Origin: Candidatus Methanophaga sp. AG-394-G06
Lineage (GTDB): Archaea; Halobacteriota; Syntropharchaeia; Alkanophagales; Methanospirareceae
DNA: 43,300 bases
Assembly (NCBI GenBank): GCA_009903405.1
Contig: PRCZ01000009.1
Coordinates: forward strand, 1-43,300
Direction: 5' to 3'
Position numbers and translations under genes: made by a program. Below are positions 31,939-41,439 of the stretch, piece after piece. How positions within the stretch are numbered: the first letter of the stretch is position 1; every line of letters begins with the position of its first letter. The notes under the pieces are model-generated. The model was not told the DNA's origin and did no database searches. It was given only the letters and a program-made list of their open reading frames with translations.

Positions 31939-31963
31939 ATGTTGAGTCGTACTTAACCGAACA
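31939..31963. repeat. Right half of the 29564 palindromic repeat
   Basis: atgttgagtcgtacttaaccgaaca is identical over 25 nt to 29582-29606. Confidence 0.85.
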
Positions 31964-32036
31964 CCTATGGTAGATCTTTATGTATGGAATTTGTAGATAT
32001 AATAATTAAGGGTATACAAATGGAGATGCAAAAAGC

Positions 32037-32495
32037 ATGAAGAGAAGCAGTTTGATAGCTATAGGTATTATAGTGATTATAATTATATTGAGCGTTATGT
32101 CTTTAGGATCTATAAAAAAGCCAACAGTGGATGTTAGTGATATTGCATTCAGGGATGTGAGTTTAACAGGTACAACGATAGATGTAGGATTAGTAATAGA
32201 CAATACTAACCCTATTGGTGCAACGCTTGATAAGATAACATACGATGTTTATCTTGTGAATGGCGAAGAGATTTTCATCGCACATGGCGAAAAGGAGGAA
32301 AAGATACCGGTTAGTGCCAACGATCAGACAACGGTAATTATACCCACAAAGGTTAGCAATGTAGGCATTATCAAAGCAATATATCAGAGTATATCTGGCG
32401 AAGAACGGCCTAAACTCAAAGTCGCTGGGTCAGTATCACTCAATTTGAAATTGTTCTCAATTGATGTCCCGTTTGAGGAAACGAGAGCGGTATAG
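32037..32495 (+). CDS. LEA type 2/WHy-domain-like protein
   Basis: N-terminal TM, then VDVSDIAFRDVSLTGTTIDVGLVIDNTNPIGATLDKITYDVYLVNGEEIFIAHGEKEEKIPVSANDQTTVIIPTKV. Confidence 0.88.
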   Translation: MKRSSLIAIGIIVIIIILSVMSLGSIKKPTVDVSDIAFRDVSLTGTTIDVGLVIDNTNPIGATLDKITYDVYLVNGEEIFIAHGEKEEKIPVSANDQTTVIIPTKVSNVGIIKAIYQSISGEERPKLKVAGSVSLNLKLFSIDVPFEETRAV

Positions 32496-32575
32496 TGCAA
32501 TTGCAAAAAGCAGAGTGCGAAGTATTTATTGGAGAGTTGCAAAGAGTTTAGAATAGAATTCTTCCGGATTTTCAA

Positions 32576-32857
32576 TCATAATATTCTCGGACTTTTGATA
32601 TACCCGTCCTCTTTCTTAGCGGCATTCCGTAGCACTTCGGACTGACTCAACGACCCTTTCGGTTCGTCTTCCCGTACCACGTTTTTTATACCGAGTACAT
32701 GATACGTGGGGTCTACCTCTGCGGTCTCTACCTCGTCCAAAACGGCGAAATAGTCCAATATCGAGCTGATTTGTTTCACAAATAGTTCCTTGTCCGCTTC
32801 GCTCAGCTTTATCCGCGCCAACCACCCCATATGCTCTATCTCTTCTTTTTGTATCAT
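32576..32857 (-). CDS. gatC: Asp/Glu-tRNA amidotransferase subunit C
   Basis: IQKEEIEHMGWLARIKLSEADKELFVKQISSILDYFAVLDEVETAEVDPTYHVLGIKNVVREDEP. Confidence 0.93.
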   Translation of the reverse strand: MIQKEEIEHMGWLARIKLSEADKELFVKQISSILDYFAVLDEVETAEVDPTYHVLGIKNVVREDEPKGSLSQSEVLRNAAKKEDGYIKSPRIL

Positions 32858-32989
32858 AGTTACATAACATAAACAGTGCCTTAAAAAGAAAGCGTATCTA
32901 GGGGAACTCACAAATAATAATTTACCAGAACTGTATCTATCATTTTCCAATGATTTTTAATCATATCCGTTAATTTTATTTTATACCCT

Positions 32990-33862
32990 ATGCAAGAATT
33001 AATACAGACAATAATCCCAGTATTCACAATCATTTTAGTAGGTTATGCGATCGGTAAAATCAAAAAGGTAGATATGCAACCGTTCATTGATCTAATCGTA
33101 TACATAGCCGCCCCATGTTTGATCTTCTCCTCTATTGTAGGCAGTGACATCAACCTGACCGAGTTTAGCACAATTGCGGTAGCAGCATTAGCGATTATAC
33201 TCATTATGGCGCTTTTAGCTTTATTGATTTTAAAGCTAACAAAGTTGGACAAAAACGGATTGTGTTTGCCAATGGCCTTTGGCAATACGAGCTATTTAGG
33301 CTATCCTGTTGCTTTATTCGCATTTGGGATGGACGGCTTGTCACGAGCAGTGGTCTATGATATGATGAACTCGTTAATTATCTTCAGCCTGGGCATTTAT
33401 ATCATACATCATAGAAACGAGCTAAAAGAAGCGTTCAAAGTACCGCTGCTATATGCTGTTGTAATAGGACTAGTTATGAATCTATTACAAATACCTGTAC
33501 CATCTACGATATTCAAACCAATTGAAATGATCGGGCTAATCACTATTCCATTGGCATTACTTGTGCTCGGCTATAAACTGACAGAGATAAAGGTAGAGGC
33601 TGCAAAAATAGCTTGTCTCGCATCGGTATTCAAGATTCTGGGCGGGTTTTCTGTCGCGTTACTAATAATCAATCTGTTTTCCATAGATGGATTGACAAGG
33701 GACATCATATTACTACAAGCTGCAATGCCTTCGGCCGTTATGACGATGATATTAGCATCAAAATATGAACGAGACGCTTCTTTGGTCGCTTCTGTTGTTC
33801 TCATTACCACAGTGATCAGTATGGTCACTATACCGCTAATTCTGTATGTTTTATTTTTATAA
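32990..33862 (+). CDS. AEC-family transporter (auxin efflux carrier-like)
   Basis: IIPVFTIILVGYAIGKIKKVD...LCLPMAFGNTSYLGYPVALFAFG...LLQAAMPSAVMTMILASKYERDASLVASVVLITTVISMVTIPLIL. Confidence 0.9.
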   Translation: MQELIQTIIPVFTIILVGYAIGKIKKVDMQPFIDLIVYIAAPCLIFSSIVGSDINLTEFSTIAVAALAIILIMALLALLILKLTKLDKNGLCLPMAFGNTSYLGYPVALFAFGMDGLSRAVVYDMMNSLIIFSLGIYIIHHRNELKEAFKVPLLYAVVIGLVMNLLQIPVPSTIFKPIEMIGLITIPLALLVLGYKLTEIKVEAAKIACLASVFKILGGFSVALLIINLFSIDGLTRDIILLQAAMPSAVMTMILASKYERDASLVASVVLITTVISMVTIPLILYVLFL

Positions 33863-33871
33863 CTACAAGAT

Positions 33872-33889
33872 TCATGTGTGTTCGGTTAA
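33872..33889. repeat. Left half of the 29564 palindromic repeat
   Basis: tcatgtgtgttcggttaa is identical to 29564-29581; located just after the AEC stop. Confidence 0.8.
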
Positions 33890-33944
33890 GTATCTATTTA
33901 GGGCCCACAAAACCAAAAGAAAAGATTATCCTACAAAAAGTATT

Positions 33945-33978
33945 TATGGACGCAGATTAACGCAGATTAACGCAGATG
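33945..33978. repeat. GCAGATTAAC-type dispersed tandem motif
   Basis: ggacgcagattaacgcagattaacgcagat; related sequences at 18938-19000, 28207-28228, 31629-31647, 34121-34150 and 43148-43168. Confidence 0.7.
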
Positions 33979-33979
33979 G

Positions 33980-34095
33980 AAGCCCCATCCTGTAGAGTAG
34001 GAGGAGAGCTTACGACCTCCGTCCCCTCATCGAACCGTACGTAAGGATTTCCCGTATACAGCACTCCTCTGGCGTTGCCCCATTGCAAGGAGCCC
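33980..34095 (-). mobile_element. Probable group II intron 3'-end remnant (no RT ORF)
   Basis: Minus strand reads gcaatggggcaacgccagaggagtgctgtatacgggaaatccttacgtacggttcgatgaggggacggaggtcgtaagctctcctcctactctacaggatggggc, resembling the sequence that follows RT ORFs in group II introns. Confidence 0.5.
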
Positions 34096-34157
34096 CAACC
34101 ATACCACACCCGAATAAATTCTGGTGCATCCGTGCTCGATTTGTGTTTTCATTTTCA

Positions 34158-34445
34158 TCATATCTGATTGTTATTCTCCAATATTTTTATATATTGCTCT
34201 CCAGATATATCACATTTAATAAATTTTTCCAATTCATTAATGCTATTAAATTTTAATTGCTTACGCATATATGATAGCAAATTCCTACTGTATTCGATGT
34301 TTCCGTGACTTAATTTAGTTTGAATTCCCGATTGCTTTTTGTTAACCATGAGAACATAAAATTCATGTGATTTCCCTCCCACTTTAACGAAACCTTTACT
34401 CTCTAAGGCAGACTTTATCTCTCTCTTTTTAAAGACCATTGGCAT
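34158..34445 (-). CDS. HicA-like (YcfA family-like) small protein
   Basis: FKKREIKSALESKGFVKVGGKSHEFYVLMVNKKQSGIQTKLSHGNIEYSRNLLSYMRKQLKF...FIKCDISGEQYIKIL resembles archaeal HicA-like proteins. Confidence 0.6.
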   Translation of the reverse strand: MPMVFKKREIKSALESKGFVKVGGKSHEFYVLMVNKKQSGIQTKLSHGNIEYSRNLLSYMRKQLKFNSINELEKFIKCDISGEQYIKILENNNQI

Positions 34446-34448
34446 AAA

Positions 34449-35000
34449 CTACTTCTTAATAATGTCTAATATCTTATATTTTAATATCTGTCCACTATCA
34501 GTTAGTTCGTCATCCTTTTTGTTTGCATATTCTTTCCACAGCGTATAAAAATATTCTTGAAAGTCATCAATACATTCTTCCACAGTTGGCGCAACTGTTA
34601 AAATATTCAAATCCTCATGATATATCATCCATCCTTCTGTATGTAATTCAGCCTTTACCATAACTGGAACCACCAATTTAAATAAATGATTCCCATATCG
34701 AATCTCATTAAAACTTCTTGTTTGTTTTTCTATCACCTGACTTATCTCATCTTTTTCAAATCTTGTTACTATCCCATTTTCATAAGGAAAAAAATCTACA
34801 TAATGCCTAACAATGGCATACTTTCCCTTTAGGGTAGCCAAATATTTTCTTCTTATATCTCTAGTAGCTGTAGTAGCAACCGTCTCCATCCACTCATTTC
34901 TTGCTATAACATCTTTTGAAATTGTCACAAATCTTTCTCTTCCCATAGAACTATGAGAACAAACAAAATCGAGTTCAGGATTATTATTGTTTATATTCAT
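34449..35000 (-). CDS. Uncharacterised protein in the HicA-like operon
   Basis: 183-aa ORF 3 nt upstream of the HicA-like gene; C-terminal EDLNILTVAPTVEECIDDFQEYFYTLWKEY has a HicB/UPF0150-like feel (weak). Confidence 0.65.
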   Translation of the reverse strand: MNINNNNPELDFVCSHSSMGRERFVTISKDVIARNEWMETVATTATRDIRRKYLATLKGKYAIVRHYVDFFPYENGIVTRFEKDEISQVIEKQTRSFNEIRYGNHLFKLVVPVMVKAELHTEGWMIYHEDLNILTVAPTVEECIDDFQEYFYTLWKEYANKKDDELTDSGQILKYKILDIIKK

Positions 35001-35005
35001 TCAAA

Positions 35006-35302
35006 TTATCTCCTTTCCTCTTTAATTCGTTCTAGTTGTTCATTAAGAAGATTCACAATTGCCTCGAAATGTTCGAGTGAAACTCTAATTCGTGTGTGAT
35101 GCTCAATATAAGGGTCCACTGATTCTATTCCATTTTCTCCCCCTTTCTTTCCCTCCTCTTCCAAGGCACCGAAATCTAGAATGACAGATCGACCGCCAAG
35201 AATCACAGTCATAACCTCAGAAAACTTATCCTTGTAGTCATTCCCTTTCTTCCAATCCAACTTACCCGCAGAGACTATCTTTTCTTCTTTCTTCTCGCTC
35301 AT
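35006..35302 (-). CDS. DUF3467-like small protein
   Basis: VILDFGALEEE...PYIEHHTRIRVSLEHFEAIVNLLNEQLERIKEE; operon start. Confidence 0.55.
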   Translation of the reverse strand: MSEKKEEKIVSAGKLDWKKGNDYKDKFSEVMTVILGGRSVILDFGALEEEGKKGGENGIESVDPYIEHHTRIRVSLEHFEAIVNLLNEQLERIKEERR

Positions 35303-35334
35303 TTATGATTACCCCACACATATTTTAATTATGA

Positions 35335-35364
35335 TTTTATATATGTGTGTAAACATATATAAAA
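35335..35364. promoter_or_regulatory. Perfect inverted repeat overlapping the TATA region of the 35302-34158 operon
   Basis: TTTTATATATGT-gtgtaa-ACATATATAAAA, 12-bp perfect arms, 33 bp upstream of the start codon. Confidence 0.7.
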
Positions 35365-35392
35365 CTTCCCATCACCACGAAGTCACATACCT

Positions 35393-35425
35393 CGTACTTA
35401 AGTACAAGGCCTGTACTTAAGCACG
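35393..35425. repeat. Near-perfect palindrome containing two GTACTTAAG units
   Basis: CGTACTTAAGTACA-aggcc-TGTACTTAAGCACG (13/14 arm match). Confidence 0.7.
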
Positions 35426-35433
35426 ACCGCCAT

Positions 35434-37080
35434 TGACTTAAACTGTAACTTTAACCATTTTGAGTAATAGGTTTTAGAACAGATCTTAGATAGGACTTAG
35501 TCCAAGTATTCATAGCTATATTGTGCCTATTTCTATTTATATACATATTACTAATTTTAGTAATATGGACAGTAGTAAAAAAATACCCGATTGGGTGTTG
35601 GTGCAAAGGAAGAAGGGTACAGAGATTCACCGGCGAGGTGATAATTTCTATCTCTGTAAGGTCAGTAGCGTTTGGGATAAGAAGCTTAAGAGATCACGGA
35701 AGATTACAGGCGAGTATCTGGGCAAGATAACAGTGGACGGTATCGTTCCACCGAAGCAAAAGCAGCTCCTTGCGGCTTTTAAGCAGGTGACCGTTAAGGA
35801 GTACGGAGCGTCAAGTTATCTGAGGGCAATCGCAGCGGATATAGAAGAGAGCCTAAAAAGGCATTATCCGCAGGAGTATAAGGAACTTTTTGTGCTTTCT
35901 GCCCTCCGGCTTCTTGAACAGACTCCTTTGAAACGATTTGGGTTCTATTATCAGAATTCCCATCTCTCGGAAGTTCTGCTGGATGTAAGGACATCAACCA
36001 AATTTTTAGGCCCTTTTTTGCGCGATATTGGCTCACGCAGGAAGGTAATGGCTGCGTATATGAAGGAATTTCTGGTAGGCAGTGAGTTCGCAGCGATAGA
36101 TTTGAGCGAGATATTCACGTACTCGGAGGGCGTAAATGCCGCCATGCTTGGCCATAACCACAAAGGCGAATACATACCACAAATCAATCTGGCACTGGTA
36201 TTTTCGCTTGATAAAACGCAGCCCGGGTTCTTTAGAATGATTCCTGGAAGTATACGGGACGTTTCCTCAGTAGTTGCTACAGTTCTGGAGTTAAACCTGA
36301 AAGGAATCGTGTTCATTGGAGATAAAGGCTTTAACTCTGAAAAAAACGCTAAAACTTTCTCCGCTGGGAAACTAAAGTACATACTACCGCTCAAAAGAAA
36401 CAGCACACTAATAGGCTACGGCATACTCAAAAAAGGCAGCCGAAAAGAATTTGACGGCGTATTCCGGTTTGATAAGAGACACATATGGCATTACACGCAA
36501 AAAAGGGGGAAAGAGCAGATAATCACCTTCCTTGATGAGAAACTGAAGGCAGAGGAGACTTCTACGCTCATTTATGCCATAAATCAGCTTCAAAAAAAGG
36601 ACGAAACAGCCGAGAACACGAAAAAAATCGAGGGCTACCAGTCTCGGGTATACGAAAAAGACTACATGTTGGGGACAATATCTGTAAGAACTACCTGCGG
36701 CAAGTCGGCTCAAGAGGTCTATGGGCTGCTAAAAAGTCGAATGGATATAGAAAAAGCGTTCGATATATTCAAAAACATCCTTGAATCCGATAAGAATTAC
36801 ATGCGTGATGACAAACAATTGGAAGGCTTCCTGTTCGTCAGTTTCATCGCTCTACAATTCTACTACCGGATATACGGAAAACTAATCGAAAAAAAACTTC
36901 TAAATTACTATTCAGTTCCAGACGTTATCGAATATCTCAAAAGAGTACACTTATTGAAGATCATGGGGAAAACACAATTCGCTGAAATACCCAAAAAATC
37001 AAGAAAACTTATAGAAAAATTGGAATATCTACTACCTGAAGAACCTATTACGAAAAAATGTTAAAGTTACAGCTTAAACT
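35434..37080 (+). mobile_element. IS1634/IS4-like insertion sequence
   Basis: Inverted CTGTAACTTTAAC (35443-35455) and GTTAAAGTTACAG (37060-37072), imperfectly extended outward, surround an intact transposase; outer limits approximate and no TSD identified. Confidence 0.75.
35568..37064 (+). CDS. IS1634/IS4-like DDE transposase
   Basis: FAAIDLSEIFTYSEG...GFFRMIPGSIRDVSSVVATVLELNLKGIVFIGDKGFNSEKN...KSRMDIEKAFDIFKNILESDKNYMRDDKQLEGFLFVSFIAL; start at MDSSKK preferred over 35523. Confidence 0.88.
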   Translation, partial: DSSKKIPDWVLVQRKKGTEIHRRGDNFYLCKVSSVWDKKLKRSRKITGEYLGKITVDGIVPPKQKQLLAAFKQVTVKEYGASSYLRAIAADIEESLKRHYPQEYKELFVLSALRLLEQTPLKRFGFYYQNSHLSEVLLDVRTSTKFLGPFLRDIGSRRKVMAAYMKEFLVGSEFAAIDLSEIFTYSEGVNAAMLGHNHKGEYIPQINLALVFSLDKTQPGFFRMIPGSIRDVSSVVATVLELNLKGIVFIGDKGFNSEKNAKTFSAGKLKYILPLKRNSTLIGYGILKKGSRKEFDGVFRFDKRHIWHYTQKRGKEQIITFLDEKLKAEETSTLIYAINQLQKKDETAENTKKIEGYQSRVYEKDYMLGTISVRTTCGKSAQEVYGLLKSRMDIEKAFDIFKNILESDKNYMRDDKQLEGFLFVSFIALQFYYRIYGKLIEKKLLNYYSVPDVIEYLKRVHLLKIMGKTQFAEIPKKSRKLIEKLEYLLPEEPITKKC

Positions 37081-37260
37081 ACACTGTTATTACAAGTATG
37101 TCACAGGAATATAAAAGCTTTTCGATTTTTTATTTTTGATGTTTTTCTCCAAAAAGTTTGTTATAGCGCGATGTCTACCATGTTTTGTGCGCTCTAAGTT
37201 TTTCCTTTTCTTCATCTATCACCGATACGGTATCTGTCTTCTCGTTTATTGCATTCCAGC

Positions 37261-37944
37261 TTATATCCGCACCCGAACACACTTTAATGGATGCGTACGC
37301 TCTTCCAACGAGGATGTAACGTTGCCGAGATATTTTTTAGCGATTGACACAGCGTCATTAATCTCAGCCTCTGTGGGTCTCCGTGATATATTACCAATAG
37401 GAACGTATCGTATGATTTTATATCTTATGTTAGTTTCAATGCCCGCTAGGAACTCAGCTATTTTCTCTATCTCATCTGTATCGATAATGCCCGGAATAAA
37501 GATGGTCATCACTTCGAAATTCAAATCACTTTTGTCTAATAGCGCTATAGCATCAAAAACCATCTGATTTGAGCATCCTGTATACCACTCGTGTAATTTA
37601 GTGGTATATGCCTTGAGGTCTATATGAATCTCCTTTAGACATGTATTCTCCATTTCTCTTATGAACGCACTATCTAAAAGCGAGCCGTTAGTAGTGAGAA
37701 TTGTCTTTGTATCGTACATTTTAATAAACTCTATCAGCTCTCTTCTGTATAGCGTGGGTTCTCCACCGGCTAACATGACCTCACCAGGATTAAATTGCTT
37801 GATTTTTGTTATCAATCTATCCGGAGTTACTTCTGTGTATCGGTTCGCTTTATTGGGTGCGAAACATGCTTTACATTTGAAGTTGCAGCCGTAAAACTGG
37901 ATGGTGCACCTTTTTTCCGATAAGGATAGATAAGAGATTTTCAT
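37261..37944 (-). CDS. Radical SAM protein (activase-like)
   Basis: CxxxCxxC in FYGCNFKCKACF; GEVMLAGGEPTLYRRELIEF; TNGSLLD; HIDLKAYT. Confidence 0.88.
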   Translation of the reverse strand: MKISYLSLSEKRCTIQFYGCNFKCKACFAPNKANRYTEVTPDRLITKIKQFNPGEVMLAGGEPTLYRRELIEFIKMYDTKTILTTNGSLLDSAFIREMENTCLKEIHIDLKAYTTKLHEWYTGCSNQMVFDAIALLDKSDLNFEVMTIFIPGIIDTDEIEKIAEFLAGIETNIRYKIIRYVPIGNISRRPTEAEINDAVSIAKKYLGNVTSSLEERTHPLKCVRVRI

Positions 37945-37950
37945 TCTATT

Positions 37951-38853
37951 TTAAATGTTAGTATTTATATTGCTCGCTATATGCTTATACTTCTCTTTCG
38001 TCCTCTTCCTGATTAATTGGCCTATTTTCATCATCTCTTTTTGTTCTAATGGTGCAGGAACAGAAGTTAGCGTGTTAGTGTAGATACCCTGAGCTAAATT
38101 CCGGAACAACTTGGCTATTTCGCTATCGGGTGCATATTCAATTACGGTTTTACCTTCAATCTCTGCTTCAGCTATCAGATATGCATTAGGTATATGCCCA
38201 ATAACTTGTGACCCAACCTTTTCAGCGAAATCGGAAACGACCGCCTCGTCATCAAGCATACCCCTAACATTATAGATGATGCCGCCTAATGGCGACCCAC
38301 CTTTGTCTGCGAACTCGCTGATACCTTTGCAGATATTATTCGCTGCATAAACCGCAAGATAATCCACCGATGTTACTATATAGACTTCATCAGCCAAACC
38401 CTTCCTCAATGGCATCGCAAAACCGCCACATACAACATCGCCAAGCACATCGTATAGCACAACATCGGGCTTTAGTTCCTCGAAGACTTTCAATCGCTTT
38501 AGCAAATCAATGGCAACGATTACGCCTCTGCCTGCACAGCCGAAACCCGGCTTTGGACCGCCACACTCGCTGCAATAAACACCGCTATAACCTTTGTAGA
38601 TGACTTCATCGAGTTCGATTTTATTTCCTTCTACCAACTCGTCTAGTCCCACTCTCTCTATTTCCTTATCGCGTGATACATCGAGAATGGTTGGTATCTC
38701 GACCTCACCGCACAAGTTTCTCGTGCAATCGGACTTCGGGTCGCATCCAATCATAAGGGTATTAAGCCCACGTTCGGCGTATGCCGCGGCGAGATTAGAG
38801 GCTATGGTTGACTTCCCTATGCCACCTTTACCATAGAATGCTATCTGCCTCAT
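37951..38853 (-). CDS. cfbC: NifH-like ATPase, probably the CfbC component of F430 synthesis
   Basis: [29 protein letters not shown]; cluster-ligand Cys in [10 protein letters not shown] and [14 protein letters not shown]; CfbC versus other NifH-like ATPases is inference. Confidence 0.8.
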   Translation of the reverse strand: MRQIAFYGKGGIGKSTIASNLAAAYAERGLNTLMIGCDPKSDCTRNLCGEVEIPTILDVSRDKEIERVGLDELVEGNKIELDEVIYKGYSGVYCSECGGPKPGFGCAGRGVIVAIDLLKRLKVFEELKPDVVLYDVLGDVVCGGFAMPLRKGLADEVYIVTSVDYLAVYAANNICKGISEFADKGGSPLGGIIYNVRGMLDDEAVVSDFAEKVGSQVIGHIPNAYLIAEAEIEGKTVIEYAPDSEIAKLFRNLAQGIYTNTLTSVPAPLEQKEMMKIGQLIRKRTKEKYKHIASNINTNI

Positions 38854-38888
38854 TTTTTTCGCCCTTCCTATCCTATTTTGTATATCTA

Positions 38889-40154
38889 TTACCAGCACAC
38901 ACCTTCATATATTTCCGCCTCTTTTCGCGCCTTATCGATCAATCTGCCATCTATCACAATCCTGCCAGTATAATTTAAATTCTCGAACTCTTGCCATTCT
39001 GTTACTATCAACACGGCATCGGTGTTAAGCACAGCCTCAGGAGAAACGCAGTCTATCTGAGGAAATAGCTCTTTGAATGTGCCCATCGCCTTGGGATCAT
39101 AAACCTTAACAGTAGCACCCTCTTCTATTAATCTCGCGACAATAGGAATTGCTCTGCTTTCTCTTATATCGTCGGTATCTGGCTTGAACGCTAAACCTAA
39201 AACCCCTATCGTTCTTCCTTTCAAATCAGGAATATGCTTTTTGAGAAGTTCAATCAAGTTCAATGGCTGTTCATTGTTCGTGCTAACCACCGCTTTAAGA
39301 ATTTTCGGGCTCGTACCAAGTTCCTCTGCTTTTGCTATCAACGCTATGACATCTTTTGGAAAGCATGAGCCACCAAATCCAATACCTGCTCTAAAAAAAG
39401 ATTTGTTTATTCTATTGTCCAGACCCACGCCCTTGAATACCTCGTGGGTATCAACACCTAATCTTTTACATATATTACCTACTTCATTGGCAAAGCTGAT
39501 TTTAGTGGCAAGGAACGAATTACTGACGTATTTGATCATCTCTGCCGTCTTTATATCGGTAATCAGTTTCGGGCACTCAAATGCATTGTAAAGCTCAGCC
39601 AGAATTGCCTTTGAACGCTCATCTTCTGCACCAAAAACAATTCTATCCGGCTTGAGGAAATCACCAACGGCATTGCCTTCTCTCAGGAATTCGGGATTCA
39701 TTGCAACTCCGAAATCAGTAAAAGCATCCTTCTTAGAGATCCTTTCTATTGTTCCTTTTACAACTTCTTCTGTGGTTCCCGGTACAACGGTGCTTTTGAC
39801 AACCACCAGATGAAAATTCGTCTTCTTCTTAAGCGCTTCCCCTATATTCTCGGCAGCCGATTTGACGTATCTGAGATCAATAGAAGCATTTTCATTTGAG
39901 GGTGTGCCTACGCATATAAATGATAGATCAGAGCACTCAATTGCCGCCCGAAAGTCCAAAGTTGCGTGAAGCCGCTCTTTGTTTTTTTTTATTATTTCTT
40001 CCAGGTCCGGCTCGAATATCGGTGATCGTGCAGAATTCAACATATTAACCTTATTCTCATCTACATCGACCAGTATCACATCATGCCCAAGCTCTGCAAA
40101 ACCCGCTCCGGTTACCGTGCCAACATAGCCGCACCCAATTATTGCGATTTTCAT
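38889..40154 (-). CDS. UDP-glucose/UDP-ManNAc dehydrogenase family protein
   Basis: [70 protein letters not shown]. Confidence 0.95.
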   Translation of the reverse strand: MKIAIIGCGYVGTVTGAGFAELGHDVILVDVDENKVNMLNSARSPIFEPDLEEIIKKNKERLHATLDFRAAIECSDLSFICVGTPSNENASIDLRYVKSAAENIGEALKKKTNFHLVVVKSTVVPGTTEEVVKGTIERISKKDAFTDFGVAMNPEFLREGNAVGDFLKPDRIVFGAEDERSKAILAELYNAFECPKLITDIKTAEMIKYVSNSFLATKISFANEVGNICKRLGVDTHEVFKGVGLDNRINKSFFRAGIGFGGSCFPKDVIALIAKAEELGTSPKILKAVVSTNNEQPLNLIELLKKHIPDLKGRTIGVLGLAFKPDTDDIRESRAIPIVARLIEEGATVKVYDPKAMGTFKELFPQIDCVSPEAVLNTDAVLIVTEWQEFENLNYTGRIVIDGRLIDKARKEAEIYEGVCW

Positions 40155-40162
40155 TATTTATA

Positions 40163-41344
40163 TTAGAAGAGCTTCTTCGCCAGCTCGTCCAGCATCTTTG
40201 GATTCCGCGTTATTAATTCCATCAACAGTGCCCACGGCGTCATCTCCTCTATTTCTTCACCCTTTAAAGAATGCGCAAGCGTGTTGAGATCCTCATCAGA
40301 ACGATCAAAGAAGAACTCCTTTGCTTTTAAGCCAGTTTCCAGCCGTTTCCCGAACTCGATTTTCCATCTTTCATCATATTCTGACAATTTCAGCTTTGAA
40401 AAATCTTTTCCCTGCACTGCCTCCGCAATTACATTGGCTGCTATTTCTCCTGCCTGCATTGCATATAGAATGCCTCCGCCGGTCAAAGGATTGACCTGTC
40501 TCGCAGCATCGCCAACTAAAATAAGACCATCTGCTACGTTTTCGTCTTGCGGGCCGCTCAGCGGCACCGCACCGTACATCTCCGCCATGATCTTTCCATC
40601 GGGGAACTTATTGCGCACAAATGCATTCAGATAGTCAATCGCGCGGTGATTTTCTCCTGAGGTGTCACCACCTATCCCAATACCTACATTTGCGCAATCG
40701 CCTCCTTTTGGAAATACCCAGACATAGCCTTTTGGTGCAATTTCACTGCCCAAGTAGAATTCCGAAAAGCTCTCGTTCGGTTCTATATTGCACATTAGGT
40801 ACTCAGCACCTACAGAAATATTATGTGGTGGTAGTCTCGTGTCAATCCCCGCCCATCTACCTACTTTCGACTCTACACCATCTGCGCCAACCACGACATG
40901 AGCAAATACACGTGTGTCCTCACCCATAGAGTGAGTATAAACGCCTTTTACATACCCGTTCTCTTTAATGATGCCATATGCTTCTGTTTTAACTCTTATA
41001 TCAGCGCCTGCTCGTGCAGCTTCGCTTGCAAGACGCTTATCAAATAATCGCCGCTCGAGCACATACCCTACCTCTTCCAGTTTATTGCCGGCCATAACTA
41101 CCTTCGTGCCATCGGGACCGTATATGTTCGCTCCTTTTACTACTGCAGATACCCATTTCTTATCAGGAACTACGAACTTCTCTATATCCTTACTCACGCC
41201 CTCTGCGCATTTCACAGGCACGCCTATCTCTTGATTCCGTTCTATTAGAAGTACATCTAATCCGTGCTCAGCGGCGGTCTTCGCAGCCAGACTACCCGCG
41301 GGCCCTGCACCCACGACAACAACGTCATACCTTTCCTCTTTCAT
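40163..41344 (-). CDS. Geranylgeranyl reductase family protein
   Basis: YDVVVVGAGPAGSLAAKTAAEHGLDVLLIER; PVKCAEGVS; VGDAARQVNPLTGGGILYAMQAGEIAA. Confidence 0.93.
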   Translation of the reverse strand: MKEERYDVVVVGAGPAGSLAAKTAAEHGLDVLLIERNQEIGVPVKCAEGVSKDIEKFVVPDKKWVSAVVKGANIYGPDGTKVVMAGNKLEEVGYVLERRLFDKRLASEAARAGADIRVKTEAYGIIKENGYVKGVYTHSMGEDTRVFAHVVVGADGVESKVGRWAGIDTRLPPHNISVGAEYLMCNIEPNESFSEFYLGSEIAPKGYVWVFPKGGDCANVGIGIGGDTSGENHRAIDYLNAFVRNKFPDGKIMAEMYGAVPLSGPQDENVADGLILVGDAARQVNPLTGGGILYAMQAGEIAANVIAEAVQGKDFSKLKLSEYDERWKIEFGKRLETGLKAKEFFFDRSDEDLNTLAHSLKGEEIEEMTPWALLMELITRNPKMLDELAKKLF

Positions 41345-41439
41345 TTGCTCAATATTTATCTAATTAGCCTAAGGTATTAAATAATATAAAATGCTATTAT
41401 TGAATCCCGTAAAGAGAAAAAATAACGCTAAAAGCGGAC

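Noticed and set aside
33945-33978. Possible mini CRISPR array
   Set aside because: Short tandem units of about 11 nt with no spacers of CRISPR length and no cas genes.
34158-35302. Calling this a classical HicAB system
   Set aside because: The HicA-like protein is longer than canonical HicA and the partner is not a clear HicB; only a HicA-like operon is supported.
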